64,000 bases of DNA from Euclidia mi (GCA_944739405.2 OX123182.2:64483183-64547182), one strand, 5' to 3'; counted from the first letter of the stretch, positions 11,355 to 23,856 are shown. Numbers and translations: made by a program. Notes: generated by a model from the sequence alone, not told the origin.

Positions 11355-12084
11355 GTAAACAATAAAAATATACCTATTGATAAGAGGATGAATTCAGTCG
11401 CGACATGTCAGACCACAGAACAGTTTGTCAGACTCCTATATACAGTAGCGGCTTTAGGGGGGGGCCGACCGGGACGGTCGCCCGGGGCGCCGCAGGCGCC
11501 CGGGCCTAGTCAAGTGCGGGTTTAAAGGGTAAACTAAATGTGTCCGTTTATAAGATTTTTAAAGATGCCTAGAGGGTTGTAGTAAAATGCTATGTAATAG
11601 TAGATATACTATGAATAGCGGGGTATGGTAAAGTGAGTGAAAGAATCGCAATGTGCGCTAGGTTGGTCATCGGAAATAAAAGAATTAAGTAAAGAATTTA
11701 TCTCCCTGACAAACAGGTATCTTTTTAATTAAATCTAAAGTTATAGACGTTTTTTTCATGTAGACATAATGATTTATCTGATTATGTTATAGTATTAGTT
11801 GGCAAGGCTTAGAATAACAACACCATATTCCCTTCCGTTGGTGAATGTATGAGGCGACCAACGAATTGTCAGCGGAAAAGGTGCAGCAGCGTTCCTTTGT
11901 GCAGGTAACGATCTTACTGTGGTTGCCAACCTGCATAATATCCAACGTGATGATTATGGGCAAGCCTACCATGAAAAGTAGCCAAAAATACGGTGCCTAG
12001 TCCATAGCCATATTATGCCTGCGTGAGCAGGTCGCTGCAGTGAGACAGCGGCCTTGGTCATGGTAGTGTAAGGGATGCTAAGAA

Positions 12085-12105
12085 TCAATCAATCAATCAA
12101 TCAAA
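12085..12105. repeat. AATC microsatellite (LINE tail)
   Basis: Five tandem aatc units. On the minus strand this is the TTGA/GATT tail ending the LINE. Confidence 0.85.
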
Positions 12106-12313
12106 TGTTTTATTGTGAAAACAGTGGTTACAGGGTGTTGTTACAGCTAAATAGCATATAATGGATATAGAATCACACTGCTCGGCCGTGTAAGGCGTAC
12201 AATATCATTATAATAAATTTACAAACGAAATAAATAAAAAAAATGTATTAAATTAATTATCCACTTCAATTAAACAATAGAAATAGTTAGATACAATAAA
12301 ATGAAATATTGGC

Positions 12314-12500
12314 TCAATTTCCGAAAGAGTCAAGTAGAAATTCTTGGATTGTGTAATAGGGTCTACTTACTTGGAAATCTTTTAAAGTTTTTTTGAAGGT
12401 TTTTATGTCATTAATTTCTCTTATTTTCTTTGGTATCTTGTTATAAATGCGAAAAAAGAGCTGTTTTGGATTGATTATTTGCGATTTTGTCAACATGTCT
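12314..12500 (-). pseudogene. Frameshifted C-terminus of LINE reverse transcriptase
   Basis: The minus-strand frame reads LFFRIYNKIPKKIREIND and ends FGN then stop. This is the usual YNKIP-type C-terminus of CR1/L2/Jockey polyproteins, but in a different frame from the main reverse transcriptase. A frameshift lies near 12500. Confidence 0.55.
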
Positions 12501-14480
12501 ACGCGAGCAAAGTTTACCGAACATGGTTTTATTTGTTTTGACGAAAGTTGCCACCTCATAAATATATAACGCAGGCATAGTTAGAATTTCCAATTTCTTA
12601 AAATGGGGCAAACAGCTGTCTGGAATGCGAATGCCACAGACAGCTCTAAGGCATCTCTTTTGGGCTCTGAAGGCAAATTCTTTGTCTGTAGCATTTCCCC
12701 AAAATATTATACCATACCGCAGTGTGGATGTTACGTGTGCATGATATGCAGTTAAGACTGCGGCAAGGCTTGCTGTTTTTGACAGTTTATACAATGCAAA
12801 AGAAAACTGGTTAAGTTTTTTACAGACAGTTTCGATGTGAGTTTTCCAAGACATGTTTTTGTCGATCCAAAGACCAAGGAATTTAATACAATCCGTTTCT
12901 TCTATTTTTTTCATATTATAATTAATGTTCAATGTTACTGGTAATTTATTCTTAGAATAATGAACTATTTTTGTTTTGTCAAGATTGATCACAAGATTGT
13001 TGCAAGTCAACCAGTCTGTGATATTTTTGAGTGTGTCATTTATCTCTTTTTCGTAAGTTTCAATATCTGTTGGAGTAAATACAGCCGTACTATCGTCTGC
13101 AAATAATATTATAGGTGATTTAACAGCTTTAGGCAACTCATTGATATAAATAAGAAAGAGTAAGGGACCTAATATACTTCCTTGTGGTATACCATAAGCT
13201 ATTGTTCTGTGACTAGACAGATAACTTTTCTCAATTTTTGATGAATAACATAGTGAATTTATTTGTGTCACTTGTGTTCTTTGACTCAAATATGATTTAA
13301 GTAGTGACAAAACGTTACCCCTTACTCCGTATCTGTACAATTTCTTAGCTAACAAGTTGTGATCAACATGATCGAAAGCCTTGGTCATATCCATATACAT
13401 TGCAGTTGTAGGTAATTTATTATTCAGACCGTTATATATTTTTAAAAGGAGGTCATGAATGGCCATATTGATGGTCTTGCCTTTACGAAAACCCTTCTGT
13501 TCGCAAACAAAAAGATTGTGTTTTTCGAAATAATTGTATAAACTATTGTATATCACCTTCTCGAATATTTTAGCAAATATAGAAATTAAAGCTATTGGTC
13601 TGTAACACGAGACATCTTGTCTTTTCCCTTTTTTGAACAGAGGGTTGATTATAGTTATTTTTAATTTGCTAGGGAATGTTCCGTATTGAATGCATAAATT
13701 AACTATATAACTTAGCACTGGGCTTATCTGAGCTGCAACGTACTTTACTATTGATGTAGAAATATTGTCATAGCCTGTGCTTTGGGTGTTTTTTAAAGAT
13801 TTAATTATTTTCAGAATGTCAGTCGCTGTAGTTGGGTTCATAAATAAAGATTTCTCATTATTATTAATCAATGTCAACGTATCATAGGATGTCAAATTTG
13901 TATTAAAATTTGAATTAAATGTCAATAGGTTTGTATTAGATGTCAATGTGTTTGAATTAGAATTAGTATTAAATGTCAATGAATTTGTATTGGATGTCAA
14001 TGATTCGGCATTTGAATTTGTATTAAATTTAAAAGGATTTGAAGTAAATGTCATAGGGTTTGAAATGAAATTTGTACTCGAATTTGCGGTGGCAATATTG
14101 ATAGGTCTAACAATGTCAACAAAGAAATTATTAAAAATTTCGGCAATTTGTTGCGGGTCTGTAATTGAAATACAGTCTACATCGATTTGTGTTATATTTT
14201 CTCTGGGTATATTGGATTTTGTAGCATTAATTATATTCCAAGTGGCTTTAGACTTATTATTTGAATGTTTTATGTAGTAGTCATTTTGGGATTTTTGTGT
14301 TAATTGGATAATGCGTTTGAGCCTACACGAATAGCGCTTGAATTTATTTCGATCAGTGTTATTGCCTGTTTTGCGATATGCCCATAACAGTTGTCTTTTT
14401 CTACGGCAGCATTTAGCAATACCTTTGGATATCCACCTGGGTCTTTTTAAAGATGCCTTATTCTTATCAGCGGAAAGCAT
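12441..14480 (-). pseudogene. LINE reverse transcriptase (CR1/L2 group)
   Basis: A 679-codon frame. Reverse-transcriptase motifs appear in order: a fingers region with YRPIALISIFAKIFEKVI, QKGFRKGKTINMAIHDLL, motif A YMDMTKAFDHVDH, motif B GIPQGSILGPLLF, motif C FADDS, and NLDKTKIVHY then FLGLWID downstream. The catalytic aspartates are intact. Residues about 130-200 form an Asn/Thr/Ser-rich degenerate repeat (TSNTNSLTFNTNSNSN) between the endonuclease and the polymerase. The frame overlaps the endonuclease frame by 34 bases in a different register, so the two probably were one open frame, now split by an indel near 14465. The C-terminus is cut off by another frame change. Domesticated use is not suggested. 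Confidence 0.85.
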
Positions 14481-15331
14481 AGGTTATAAAAAAGCAGGAA
14501 ATCTTCAAAAAATAAATTGAATGCCCTTTCAGGATCCGTTTCACTTATCACGTTAGAAAATGTAAGATTGCCAATACTGTGCTTAAATTTTGTTTTGTTA
14601 CAATTACTAAGGTCTTTTTTGTATGTATACCATTGCTTTATTAAACACGTTTTTTTTACAGGACAGGACAATATTTGGGCAGTATGGTCGGATAGGGCAA
14701 AGTCCATGATCTCGACTTTACTCCCTTTAGTATTGTGAATTATATTGTCTATACAAGTATTACTGCTTATACGAGTTGATTCTCGTGTACCAAATTTTAG
14801 GTTATAACTCAAAATTGTATTCTCAAATTCTGAAGAGGCGAATGTCCTTTTTTTAAGATCTATATTGAAATCACCGCATATAATAATTTTGACATGCTTG
14901 CAATTTAGTTCTTTTCTTAGAATATTGGTCAAAGTTTCGAGGAATACGTTAATTCTATTTATCTGATACTTTGGTACGCGATATATGCATATTATAACAA
15001 CAGGATGTTCCAGTAATTTTACAGCACAACATTCTATATGATTAGAGATACTCAACTCTTCAATATATTTAATTTTCTCAAACTTATGTTTTTTTTTAAT
15101 GAGTATACACGATCCACCATTTCTATTGTCTCTGGAAAAATGAGCACCTATGTTGTAGTTTGGTACAATCACAAAATTATGATCATCTTTGTTCATGTTA
15201 TGTTCTGTTATGCAGATGATGTCTATGGGTTTGTTTATTTTCTGGAGCTCATCTAAATGTGCGCTCAGTAAATCTGATTTACATAGTAGGCCATTAATGT
15301 TTTGATGCATAACAAATAGTCTATTATACAC
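14447..15331 (-). pseudogene. LINE apurinic-type endonuclease
   Basis: A 294-codon frame holding the exonuclease/endonuclease/phosphatase fold typical of APE-type LINEs. It has HQNINGL near the N-terminus, CITEHN, YRVP, the metal/catalytic GDFNIDL and a C-terminal LSDH. In the family this domain nicks target DNA to prime reverse transcription. The last residues (LIRIRHL) run into the frameshift against the polymerase frame. Confidence 0.83.
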
Positions 15332-15345
15332 GAAATAAATCCCTG

Positions 15346-16737
15346 CTAGCAGTACCAGTACTATTTATACAAATGTCGCCTTTCCCGGGCCCCCCGGGCT
15401 TTAGATAGCTGCCAACATCGATTGAACCTAGCTACAGACAAGGAACTCAGTTGACGACTGGAAAAGAGTGGAAAGTCACGATAACCCTTTTATCGGGCGT
15501 GCTGTCTATTTTACTTCAGGCATGTAAGCTAACGACCTTATGGTGACGTGGTTATCTCGACGAAAAACAACTGTCTGTGTCAACGGGACTGAGATCTGCA
15601 ACACCTGGACCCAGGTAGAATTTAGGGTTATCGCGTGGAGAATCATGTCAGGGACCGCATAAAGCGCATAATTATGGGAACATAAGAAACCATAGGAGGC
15701 AAATGAGTTCAAGCAGGAGATGATCTACATGAAGATGAACTTGGACGATGGATGTAGATCTGAAAGCGCCCCGACAGTGACACAAATAAGGAGATTTATG
15801 TACGAACGTAACACCCTTGAATAACACTAGATGAGCCCGCGGTTACACCCGCGTTATTTAGGGCTATGAGTAGCATCACGCTGATGTTATATAGCCGTAT
15901 AACATGATGATATACACAAAAGTAATAATTCCAATCACACCATTGCAGTTACTCCTGAGATTAGCGCGTTCAACCGCGATGAGGACTTAAGCGCATAGTC
16001 AGTAGGTACTGTAGGGACAAGTGGGGAACAGTGGAACACGGGGCACAATAAAACAACGGCTCTAATAATTCAGATTTAAACGATAATCGCGCGCTTTTGC
16101 TTTGGCCAATTGCAGCAACTCATGTGTCACGTGATAACGTAGTGCAATATGGCGAATAGACACACAAGGAGTTTTTATTAAAAAAATATTGTTTTTGGCA
16201 TTCTAAAGTTGTCATTTTGTTGAGGAGAAGTATCGTTTTTGCGACAAAAGTTGTAATAACAGGTTTTTGATATTTTTTTGTGTAAATATTTAAGGATTTC
16301 CCTATTAAATGCATTCAAGTGTGTTGGTGCAAACATAACCTAAATTTTTTGATATGTTTTTTAAATTGATAGGTACTCTAGGAACATCGTACAATGGAAC
16401 GGGGTTCAATGGAACAGTGTTTCTTTGTTCCCGTTCTGTTCCATTGATCCCCATGCTTTATGTTATTTATTATTTTATTTAACAGATTTTGAAGTCACAA
16501 TGGTTAGAAAACGTCTAATTACATGCGCCGTAGTGCTAAAATAGACAACAGTTTTTATTTTCCATTGGAACCAGACATGGCTGTGGTGTCAAATTCGGAC
16601 ATTGAAATTATGCTACCAAGTCCCAACTTGTCAGGCAAGACAAAACGACAAAGTCACATTCATTCTTTTCCGGAAAAGATTTTAAACAAATATAGGTACC
16701 TACATTAGGTTTATAATAAGTAACATAAATAATAAAT
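15346..16737. other. Unassigned interior of the hAT-like element
   Basis: It opens with a GC-rich palindromic patch (cccgggccccccggg at 15384-15398). From about 16010 it has recurring words of the type caatggaac/gttccattg (16034, 16391, 16411, 16437). A short plus-strand frame at 16523-16708 is Ser/Pro-rich and matches nothing I know. It could be the eroded autonomous part of a DNA transposon. Confidence 0.35.
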
Positions 16738-16940
16738 CTTAATATATAAAATCCTTGCGTTACTGACTGACTGACAGACACGCTACAGCCGAAACTATTA
16801 AGCGCAGGAAGCTGAAATTTGGTATGTGTGTTCCTTGGGGACCGTAGGGGTGCACTAATAAGGGATTTCCCGAAATTCCCACGGGATCAGCCAAAATGGG
16901 TAAATGAAAAAAATCATGCAGGCGTAGCTGCTGGCGTCCT
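16738..16940 (+). mobile_element. Helitron-like non-autonomous element, second copy
   Basis: It begins near tatataaaatccttgcg and ends tagctgctggcgtcctctag followed by t, matching the 3' pattern of the copy at 11187-11354. It includes the common word aagctgaaatttggtatg. Confidence 0.45.
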
Positions 16941-17680
16941 CTAGTAATAATATAAATGTTATATTTCTTCTAATCAAGATTTATTGTTCGTTTTCCATTG
17001 TACCCCAGACCCAGTTTCATTGAACCCCAGACCTGGGGTTCAATGGAACAAGAGAGGAGTACGGGAAAAACACTTGTTTTTTAGTCTTAAGTTTGATTTT
17101 TTATCTCAATTTTCTAATCCGTATGTAGGTAAAGGACCATTGTTGATTTTTAAGAACAAAAATTGTTTAAATATTAAACACAGATTTTTTTTTAAATAAA
17201 AAGGATTATTTCGTTCCATAAGGCACATTAGGAAAATATGATTTGTTGGGAAATCTAAACTTTAAAATGATCTTCTTTAACTAAATGCTATAGGAAACAC
17301 CAGAGGCAGCCTTGTTAAGCCCTTATTTACCGTGTAGAGATCTGGAGCTCGGCGAAACTGAGAGAGAGAGAACTCATAGGAGACGATTGTGCAAAATCCG
17401 TGGTCAAAAGTCTTCGCGAAAGTACTGGGAAAGACGCATCTGACAAAGATGACTACCTCGAGTAGTGATACCATAGATGCTTGCAGTTTAATACTTTTGC
17501 GAATATCTGTATGCTGCGCATGCACAAGCTCTTTAATAGTTGAAGATTTCCCAGACGTAGATGTCGAGTAAATAAGTGCGCCTTTCAGGCAGCTTTGTAA
17601 AGGCTCCCGGGGAAGACGGTGTAGCCGCTTGGCTCTTGTGGACCACGAGAAGCCTTTGATTCCATCGAAACTTTATTATT

Positions 17681-17800
17681 ATATAGCCTCACGCCAGTAT
17701 ACCGGAGGGTTTAGGCAGAGGTGTAGTATTGATCCCCCATTTCGCCAGGTTATGTATTTTAGGTCCCACGTAAGAAGGGGCGAGCCTATTGCCGTTAAGC
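17681..17800 (-). repeat. SINE fragment, antisense
   Basis: Words atagcctcacgcc, ggtttaggcagaggtgta, atttcgccaggtta and gcgagcctattgccgtt match the reverse complement of the SINE body at 34900-35030. Confidence 0.62.
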
Positions 17801-17859
17801 TGGATCATGAAGCGTTTCACAGAATACACCTAGGTACTTACTAATTTTCAAATGTCAAT

Positions 17860-17960
17860 AAAGTGGTTGAGACATATGGACGCACAGACAGACATGGCGA
17901 ATTATAGGGTTCACACATATGGGTTCCGTTTTTTGCCATTTTGGCCACGGAACCCTAAAT
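17860..17960. repeat. AGGGTTCCGT-type repeat remnant
   Basis: A short piece with gggttccgttttttgcc and acggaaccctaaat in inverted arrangement. The larger copies are at 27056-27525 and 30508-31156. Confidence 0.45.
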
Positions 17961-18026
17961 AGGAGGGCGCCAAATGAATGGCTCGCCCGGGGCGCCTGGA
18001 TGGCTAAGGCCGGCCCTGCCTATATA

Positions 18027-19039
18027 CAAAGGTACTCTGTGATGTCAGAGCGCGACAATACTAGGTAGGTACACAGATATTTAAACCCAGCGAGACAAGG
18101 GAGACAAAGTGTTGAAGATTATTACTGCTCGTGTTAGTTAGATATAGATTATTACATGGCCACCGTACCATAGGCAGTTGTGCGCATATTGCCAGTATCG
18201 TGAATTTTTTATACTGGGCTAGGCACCAACAAGAATTCAAAACCTCTGCGGTATTTTTAGATGAAATCACAATAGACATTAATCACGCCAAATAAAAAAT
18301 GTTAAGAATATGTTATATTTTTTTAAATTCCCACAATCCTCAAGAAAGCGACCCTTAGGTACCTACCATGATAAACTAGAGACATTTACCGATATATACT
18401 CACAATTTCTTGTCTGTCCGCCGTGGGTTTATGTCCTATGCAATTAGCCCAATGTCCTTTGCCTCCTATCCTCCCACAATAAACAAATGCATAAATAGAA
18501 GCATCCACATAAGTTTCAATGCAAGCAACTCACGAGCGTGTACCTACCTACATAACTTTGGTGGAAATGCAAAGGGGTTGAATCGGTAGCGCCGTTACCT
18601 CTTTGTGGCAGCTCTCGTTCGGTTGACCTCTCGCCAACGCCTTCTCTTTTTACAAAGCAGTCATGCCGATCAAGAAAACATTGGAGGGAAGGGGTAATGC
18701 CCGTACCCGCAAAGCGATCCAGGCTTCGAGCGCCAAACGTTTGTGACAACTTTTGACCGCATGGAGTGAACCGGCGCGCGGCGGGTGGTAGGTAAGCCTG
18801 CTAGGAGCCACTCACGATTCACCAATGCTATGCAGCTGTGCTACGATGGCGCAGAAATGTGTGCTAACTCGGGACTTTGTATGTGTCAAATTTCTATATT
18901 TAATAGATAGGTACATTCAATAGTAAATAAACACTAACTTTATCCTGAAGGTTTGTCAAAGATCAATGGAGCGCAGCATTCTCGGTTATATGAGAGTCGA
19001 TCGAATGTAAAATACCGTTCTGCAATCCCTGACAGGTAT
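18027..19039. other. Intergenic, nothing recognised
   Basis: No supported coding frame. A more GC-rich island around 18530-18840 contains no splice-bounded frame. Confidence 0.35.
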
Positions 19040-19296
19040 TGCTTACGAGAGAAGAAATGCTTCTAACCTTATGTGGGACTGGCCAGGCCAAGTAACTACC
19101 TAATCAGTCGATGAGCAAACATTGTAACGCAATGGGTGATGCAACCACCGATAGTGGAACAGAAGCTGAAAACGATAGCATGTAATCTAGATAACTTCAA
19201 CAAGAATTTGTCCAACTTGACACAAGACAGAGATGCTTGGTTGAAAGAGGGTAAAGGAGATCTTTGCCCAGCAGTGGGACAGCGTAAGTGTTAAAA
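19040..19296 (+). pseudogene. RTE-type LINE 3' remnant
   Basis: The plus-strand frame near the end reads TQDRDAWLKEGKGDLCPAV then GQRKC and a stop, the usual C-terminus of RTE LINE polyproteins (a DR..W segment followed by the cccagcagtgggaca end). Upstream the frame is broken. Confidence 0.5.
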
Positions 19297-19709
19297 TAGG
19301 GCACTTACTTTTTTAAAATGTTACTAAAACGTTCACACCATGTGTTCGCTGCTTATTTTGACAAGCCTTCTTCTGTGTTATTAGAGTTATTACAGCGCAA
19401 CAAAGCAGCAAGCTTATAGTCCACTGAGAAGTTGTATTTGGGTTTTTAGATGTCTAAAGTGTACCTAAAGCTTAATCCAGCGCACGGACTACTAAGCGAT
19501 AGGTACTAATCCAGTGGGATCGTAACTCTTGTTCCTCGGCCAAAATTCGGCCATAGTTCAAAATTCGAATAATATTAATAAAATATGACCTGAATACTAT
19601 CAATAATTTACTTTTATTACGTTTAATATTATCCAAACCATTGCTTTTTAAGATTGCACGCAAAACATAGGTACATTTAAAAACAATGCTATAGATATGG
19701 ATTGGGTCC

Positions 19710-20770
19710 ATATTGGCTCACCTAAAGTTCTTTACCCGAAATTGTTGTTCATAACGATTTGTAATCCGAATGATCACTCTTCCTAAAATTTTTCATCCTA
19801 AAGTTTTCATTCATACTATTTGTAGTGCAACCGGCGATGTTCATAACACTCATGTTTCCGAAAATTGTAATTAATAATATCATTAATGTAAATATATTTA
19901 AACTCCTACTGTTTTTTATCATATCACTTTTATCCCTAAACATAATTTTATTACCAATATATTTTCACTCATACTCAGAAAGAAACATTTACCAAGTGTC
20001 ATAAAAAATATATAACACTTTTACCAAGACACTTTTAGCCTTATATTTAGATGTTTTATACGATAGAATCGAGAAAATAAAAAATTTGCAAAAATAACAC
20101 TTTTTGGCTATTTTTCTAGGTCCTCGCGCCGAAGCGCCCCCAAGGCTACACTCCAACCAAAATTCATAAAACACGACTCATTTTTCATGTTTATGGCCAG
20201 GGAGTTATACTGCAGTTTTCACCGTACATAAACCAATAACTATAGGACCGATTCGGTTCTGGCACTTCGCCGGCCGCTGCCGCAGCACGCTCGCTTCGCT
20301 CGCTCGGCTCGTGCGTTGTGGTCACAGTTCTAACCTAACCTAAACCAATAATTATTAATACGACCGATTCCTTTCTGGAACTTGACCATTGTACTATTGT
20401 GTATTTGTACCATGGTACTATTATTCTTATATGTTTTACATGTTATGTGAAAATAAAGTTACCCAAAATTAATGTATATAATACTGATTATTAAGAATAA
20501 AAATAAATCTAAACAAAAGAGATATGACTTTGAATAATAGTGTAAAAGATGGTTATGTTGAGAAAATATAGGAAAACAAATAAAAGTATAATAGATGTTT
20601 ATTGCTACCGACATTATGAAGTTAAATGCTTCGGAGTTATGAACTTTAGAGACAGAGTACAGAGTAGTTAAGAATTGTGATTGTTAGGATGAAAAATGTT
20701 AGGAAGAACATTTTCGGATTTCCAATTATCGGAGTTGAAAATTTAGGTGAACTTTGGCGCACCGCTATGG
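19710..20770. mobile_element. Element with long degenerate terminal inverted repeats
   Basis: The left 85 bases (ggctcacctaaagttc ... ttcctaaaatttttcatcct) match the reverse complement of the right end (ggcgcaccgc preceded by gttaggatgaaaaatgtt). A GC-rich patch at 20270-20330 (tcgcttcgctcgctcggct) sits in an AT-rich middle. No transposase was seen. The class is not determined. Confidence 0.45.
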
Positions 20771-21350
20771 ATTTGCCGAGATCATAATAATGTACGAAGA
20801 TCTAAAAATAAAGCTGGCAACATTATGTGCACGCATTTGCGGGACTTCATGGCGCTGTCTTTTTCTATGTGTCGTGTCAAATTTCAAATAGGAGCTTACT
20901 GCATATTATAATAGAGGTCAATGTAATATCAATATCAATATAAATATAAATATTACAGTTCAATGAGCTATTATATATTGTAGCTCCTTTTTACAGAATG
21001 ATAGATTCTAATCACATACGATTCTGATAGATAGAACTTTTTGATTTCTCCAAGTTAGGTAGAAAAGTATAAAGTAAAAAAAAACATATTTTCATACCGT
21101 TATCCACAAACTAATTTTATCATAACTTATTTTCGAGTCTCAGGTCTTGTAAGCAAAATAATAACCTATTAATTCCTATTTTAATCTCACTTGTGTTTAA
21201 AATAGGCTAAAGTAACACGACAACATTATGTATGTTCTTTTTACCAACATAACGATCTGTCAAGTCAATTTGACAATTCTTACAAAATTGTTGGTAGCAT
21301 TAGTTCAATAATGTCAAAACCTTAGATGAGGACGTTTTGTTGTTCTTTCT
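20771..21350. other. Region upstream of phtf
   Basis: AT-rich sequence with no gene. The phtf promoter should be in or just after this stretch. No convincing TATA plus initiator pair can be picked by eye. Confidence 0.35.
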
Positions 21351-21399
21351 AAGTGCCGTAAATCGTACTTAATTAATTAAATATTATGTGGTTCTAAAA

Positions 21400-21830
21400 C
21401 ACATGAAGTCGGCAGTTCTGAAAAGCAGTGAATAAACCATATTTGTTTCGTGTCTCTACGATTTTGTGAATGTCGTTATGAAATCATTTCTGAAAATGTA
21501 ACGCAAAACTGTACATAACGGTAAACTTATAAATATTACCTATAATTGTTTTATTTAATTGCTCTTATCAAAAATACGATTAAAATTAAGATGACCTTTC
21601 ACGCACTTGTTCAACTTTGAACAGTGGGGGTTATAAACAGAGCCCAAAATGCATTTATAATTTCATAACAAGTGATTTTGTTGATCTACAGCTGATCAAA
21701 CATTCTTTGTTCGAAGTATTGACCGCTTTTGAGTTATGGTAATAATGTTCCGATTTCAGATGTATTTAAACACATATTGAGTGGCGGTCTTGCTGAAATT
21801 TTGGATAAAATATCTTTACTAAGCCAAATG
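21400..21830 (+). other. phtf: Candidate phtf 5' leader exon
   Basis: A good donor (aagccaaatg|gtgagt) at 21831 lies about 2 kb before the exon with the phtf start codon. The exon may run from a start site near 21400, or begin at 21760 after an acceptor-like gatttcag. It is non-coding for phtf. Its last codon-sized triplet is an ATG that could open an overlapping upstream frame in the spliced message. The 5' boundary is a guess. Confidence 0.35.
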
Positions 21831-23856
21831 GTGAGTACTGTTAGTCACCTACTTATCTCAGGTGATATGCTCTTTTATTGCTTCTGGAAACAGTTACACG
21901 AGTTTGTTATCACCTGCATGTTAAAATAATATAAACATGATTCAATATTAGAAGAGCTTATTGCTTGCATTAGTTATGATTTATTATCCCATTGACATTA
22001 CTGATATAAGTTTCTTTCAAGTCTTATCATATTTTTTATCACTCAAATTCTATCGTAATACTGTAGGACGAAAGAACATATTTAAGTACTTTCTAAAAGT
22101 ATAAACCTTTTTCTGTGCTATAAAAATGTTTCATTGTTTATTTAATAAGTGAAATGATGCATTCCTTTGCTAACAACTGATTAAGAATATCTTGTTGGAC
22201 TTGTTGTAACTGGTTTAGCTTGCCACTAAACTTGTTCATTCAGGAATGTATTAGATCTCTTTCTCACTATAGATCCATTTGGGTATGGTAACTGCCTATT
22301 CAGTCATAAATCCAGTTAGCGGTAGAATATACTTACTGTGATATATGCTTCATTTTTAATCTGAGTAGTAGTCTACATTAGTGACATAGATGCGTTTTGT
22401 GTGATTCTGTAAACTGTGTGTGTGATTCGGTAAGATAAAGTAAGTATATAATATATTATAGTGATTCTTCATGCTATTGTTTTTTGTTTTCTGCACTAGA
22501 CTGACAATATTTAGATTGATATTGTAATGAAACAGTCATTCTTGTAACATATTTATTTCTTTCCTCTCTTTTATACAAACTGCTCAATGGAAATCTCCTC
22601 TTGAGTGTTTGTTATTTACTGATTTTCTGTGTTTTGTAAGTTCTATATGCATAAGAATATTTCACATTTATAATAGTATAGTAACTGGTTATAGCCATTA
22701 ATTTATTAGGAAATTTACAATACATCTTTGTCTTTTATAGTCAATGTTTATTTCTATGTATGTATGTATATAACATTATAACATTATTATGTATTTAAAC
22801 CTGTACCTATATGTATACGCATGAGATGAGTCATCATCATTTAATTACTGAACTCATACTGTAAACTCTACATAAATCAAGGGGTGGACAGGAATTGAGG
22901 GTGAAGGGGTGCTAGTCCTCTCAATGTCCGTCCTGCCATTACAAATGACACTTAGTGACTCTCTTGATAAGACCTGGCCTTGCCTGAGTCAGGATATCAT
23001 CATTATCACAGCCGAAGTCAAGATAGGCCTCCCCCAAGGCTCTCAACATAGGCTGATCTCAAGCTGCCTGCATCCAATCCATTATTGAGTATTCAAATCA
23101 TAAACATGTCAATGTTCACCTGACATCTTCTTATCCACTCTTTGAGCCAACATCCTCGTTCTTATGTAACTATTTTCAATACTGCATCATCAGAAGCATC
23201 ATCATTTGATAATTGCATTGAGTAATGTCAGTACTAATAATAGAATCTTATAATTGCCCATATCTCGTGTCAGGTACAGAATATATCTTTTTCCTTGTAA
23301 TTATATTTTTAACTGATAACATCATTGTTTGAGTATAAATAGAAGGTTTTATGTTTATCAGTGTGCTTCATTGTCAATGCTGTTTAATGTTGATTATAAT
23401 TTTACATGCAAAATACTTTCATTTGGTGTGAAAATACTGAGGACATTCATAAGCTACTTATTATTTACTCTTCTTTGCCTGTATGGTTGGTATTTATAAA
23501 AATCCTCTCTTATTCCTCCCTTACACTTATCAGGGGGCATAATAAGCTTAATTGCTGTGCAAAGTAGTTCCGGCTGCAGTATTCTAGCCCAAACCATTAG
23601 AAGATGTTTTACACAAAGCCTATCAGTTCCTACCTATTTTAGTTATTTGATTTGAGTGAAGTAAGCACATTTAGTTAGAATTTATATTAATACTAAAAAC
23701 CTCCAAGTATACCTCTGAATTATTCCTCTCATATATGCAGAATTGATCTATTGTCTAAGGCTATCTACATGATGTTATATGTGTGACTCCCGCCAAGATA
23801 ATATATGTTTAAATAAAATAATATTAAGGAAGTTAATACGCTTTTATTATTTTCAG
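21831..23856 (+). other. Putative first intron of phtf
   Basis: AT-rich sequence. A stretch near 22870-23130 has the look of an old repeat (ggggtggacaggaattgagg), but I cannot assign it. No coding frame. Confidence 0.35.

Larger units (their letters stand above)
12084..15345 (-). mobile_element. CR1/L2-group non-LTR retrotransposon, 5'-truncated and frameshifted
   Basis: On the minus strand an apurinic-type endonuclease (14447-15331) is followed by a reverse transcriptase (12441-14480), then a C-terminal piece in another frame (down to 12314). The 3' end is a short (TTGA)n array, seen as aatcaatc repeats at 12085-12105, the microsatellite-type tail of CR1/L2 elements in place of poly(A). No first open reading frame remains upstream of the endonuclease. 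At least two frameshifts indicate a dead copy. It is nested in the hAT-like element 11443-18018. Confidence 0.8.
11443..18018. mobile_element. Large hAT-like element carrying nested insertions
   Basis: The left end is CAGTAGCGGCTTTAG and the right end, reverse-complemented, is CAGGGCCGGCCTTAG (12 of 15 match). CCTATATA is duplicated exactly outside the ends (11435-11442 and 18019-18026). Next to both ends lie matching GC-rich words (gcccggggcgcc and its inverse). Inside are a CR1/L2-type LINE (12084-15345), a Helitron-like copy (16738-16940) and SINE and other repeat fragments, so much of the 6.6 kb is later insertion. I found no hAT transposase frame; the element is probably non-autonomous or gutted. 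Confidence 0.62.

Noticed and set aside
13948..14277. Plus-strand 109-codon hydrophobic frame
   Set aside because: It is antisense to the Asn/Ser-rich linker of the LINE polymerase on the minus strand.
21729..21929. Coding start of phtf or a separate protein in the exon at 21760
   Set aside because: The phtf register is closed by TAA at 23861 and opens at ATG 23918. The frame at 21729 has no ATG at its start and does not join phtf in phase.
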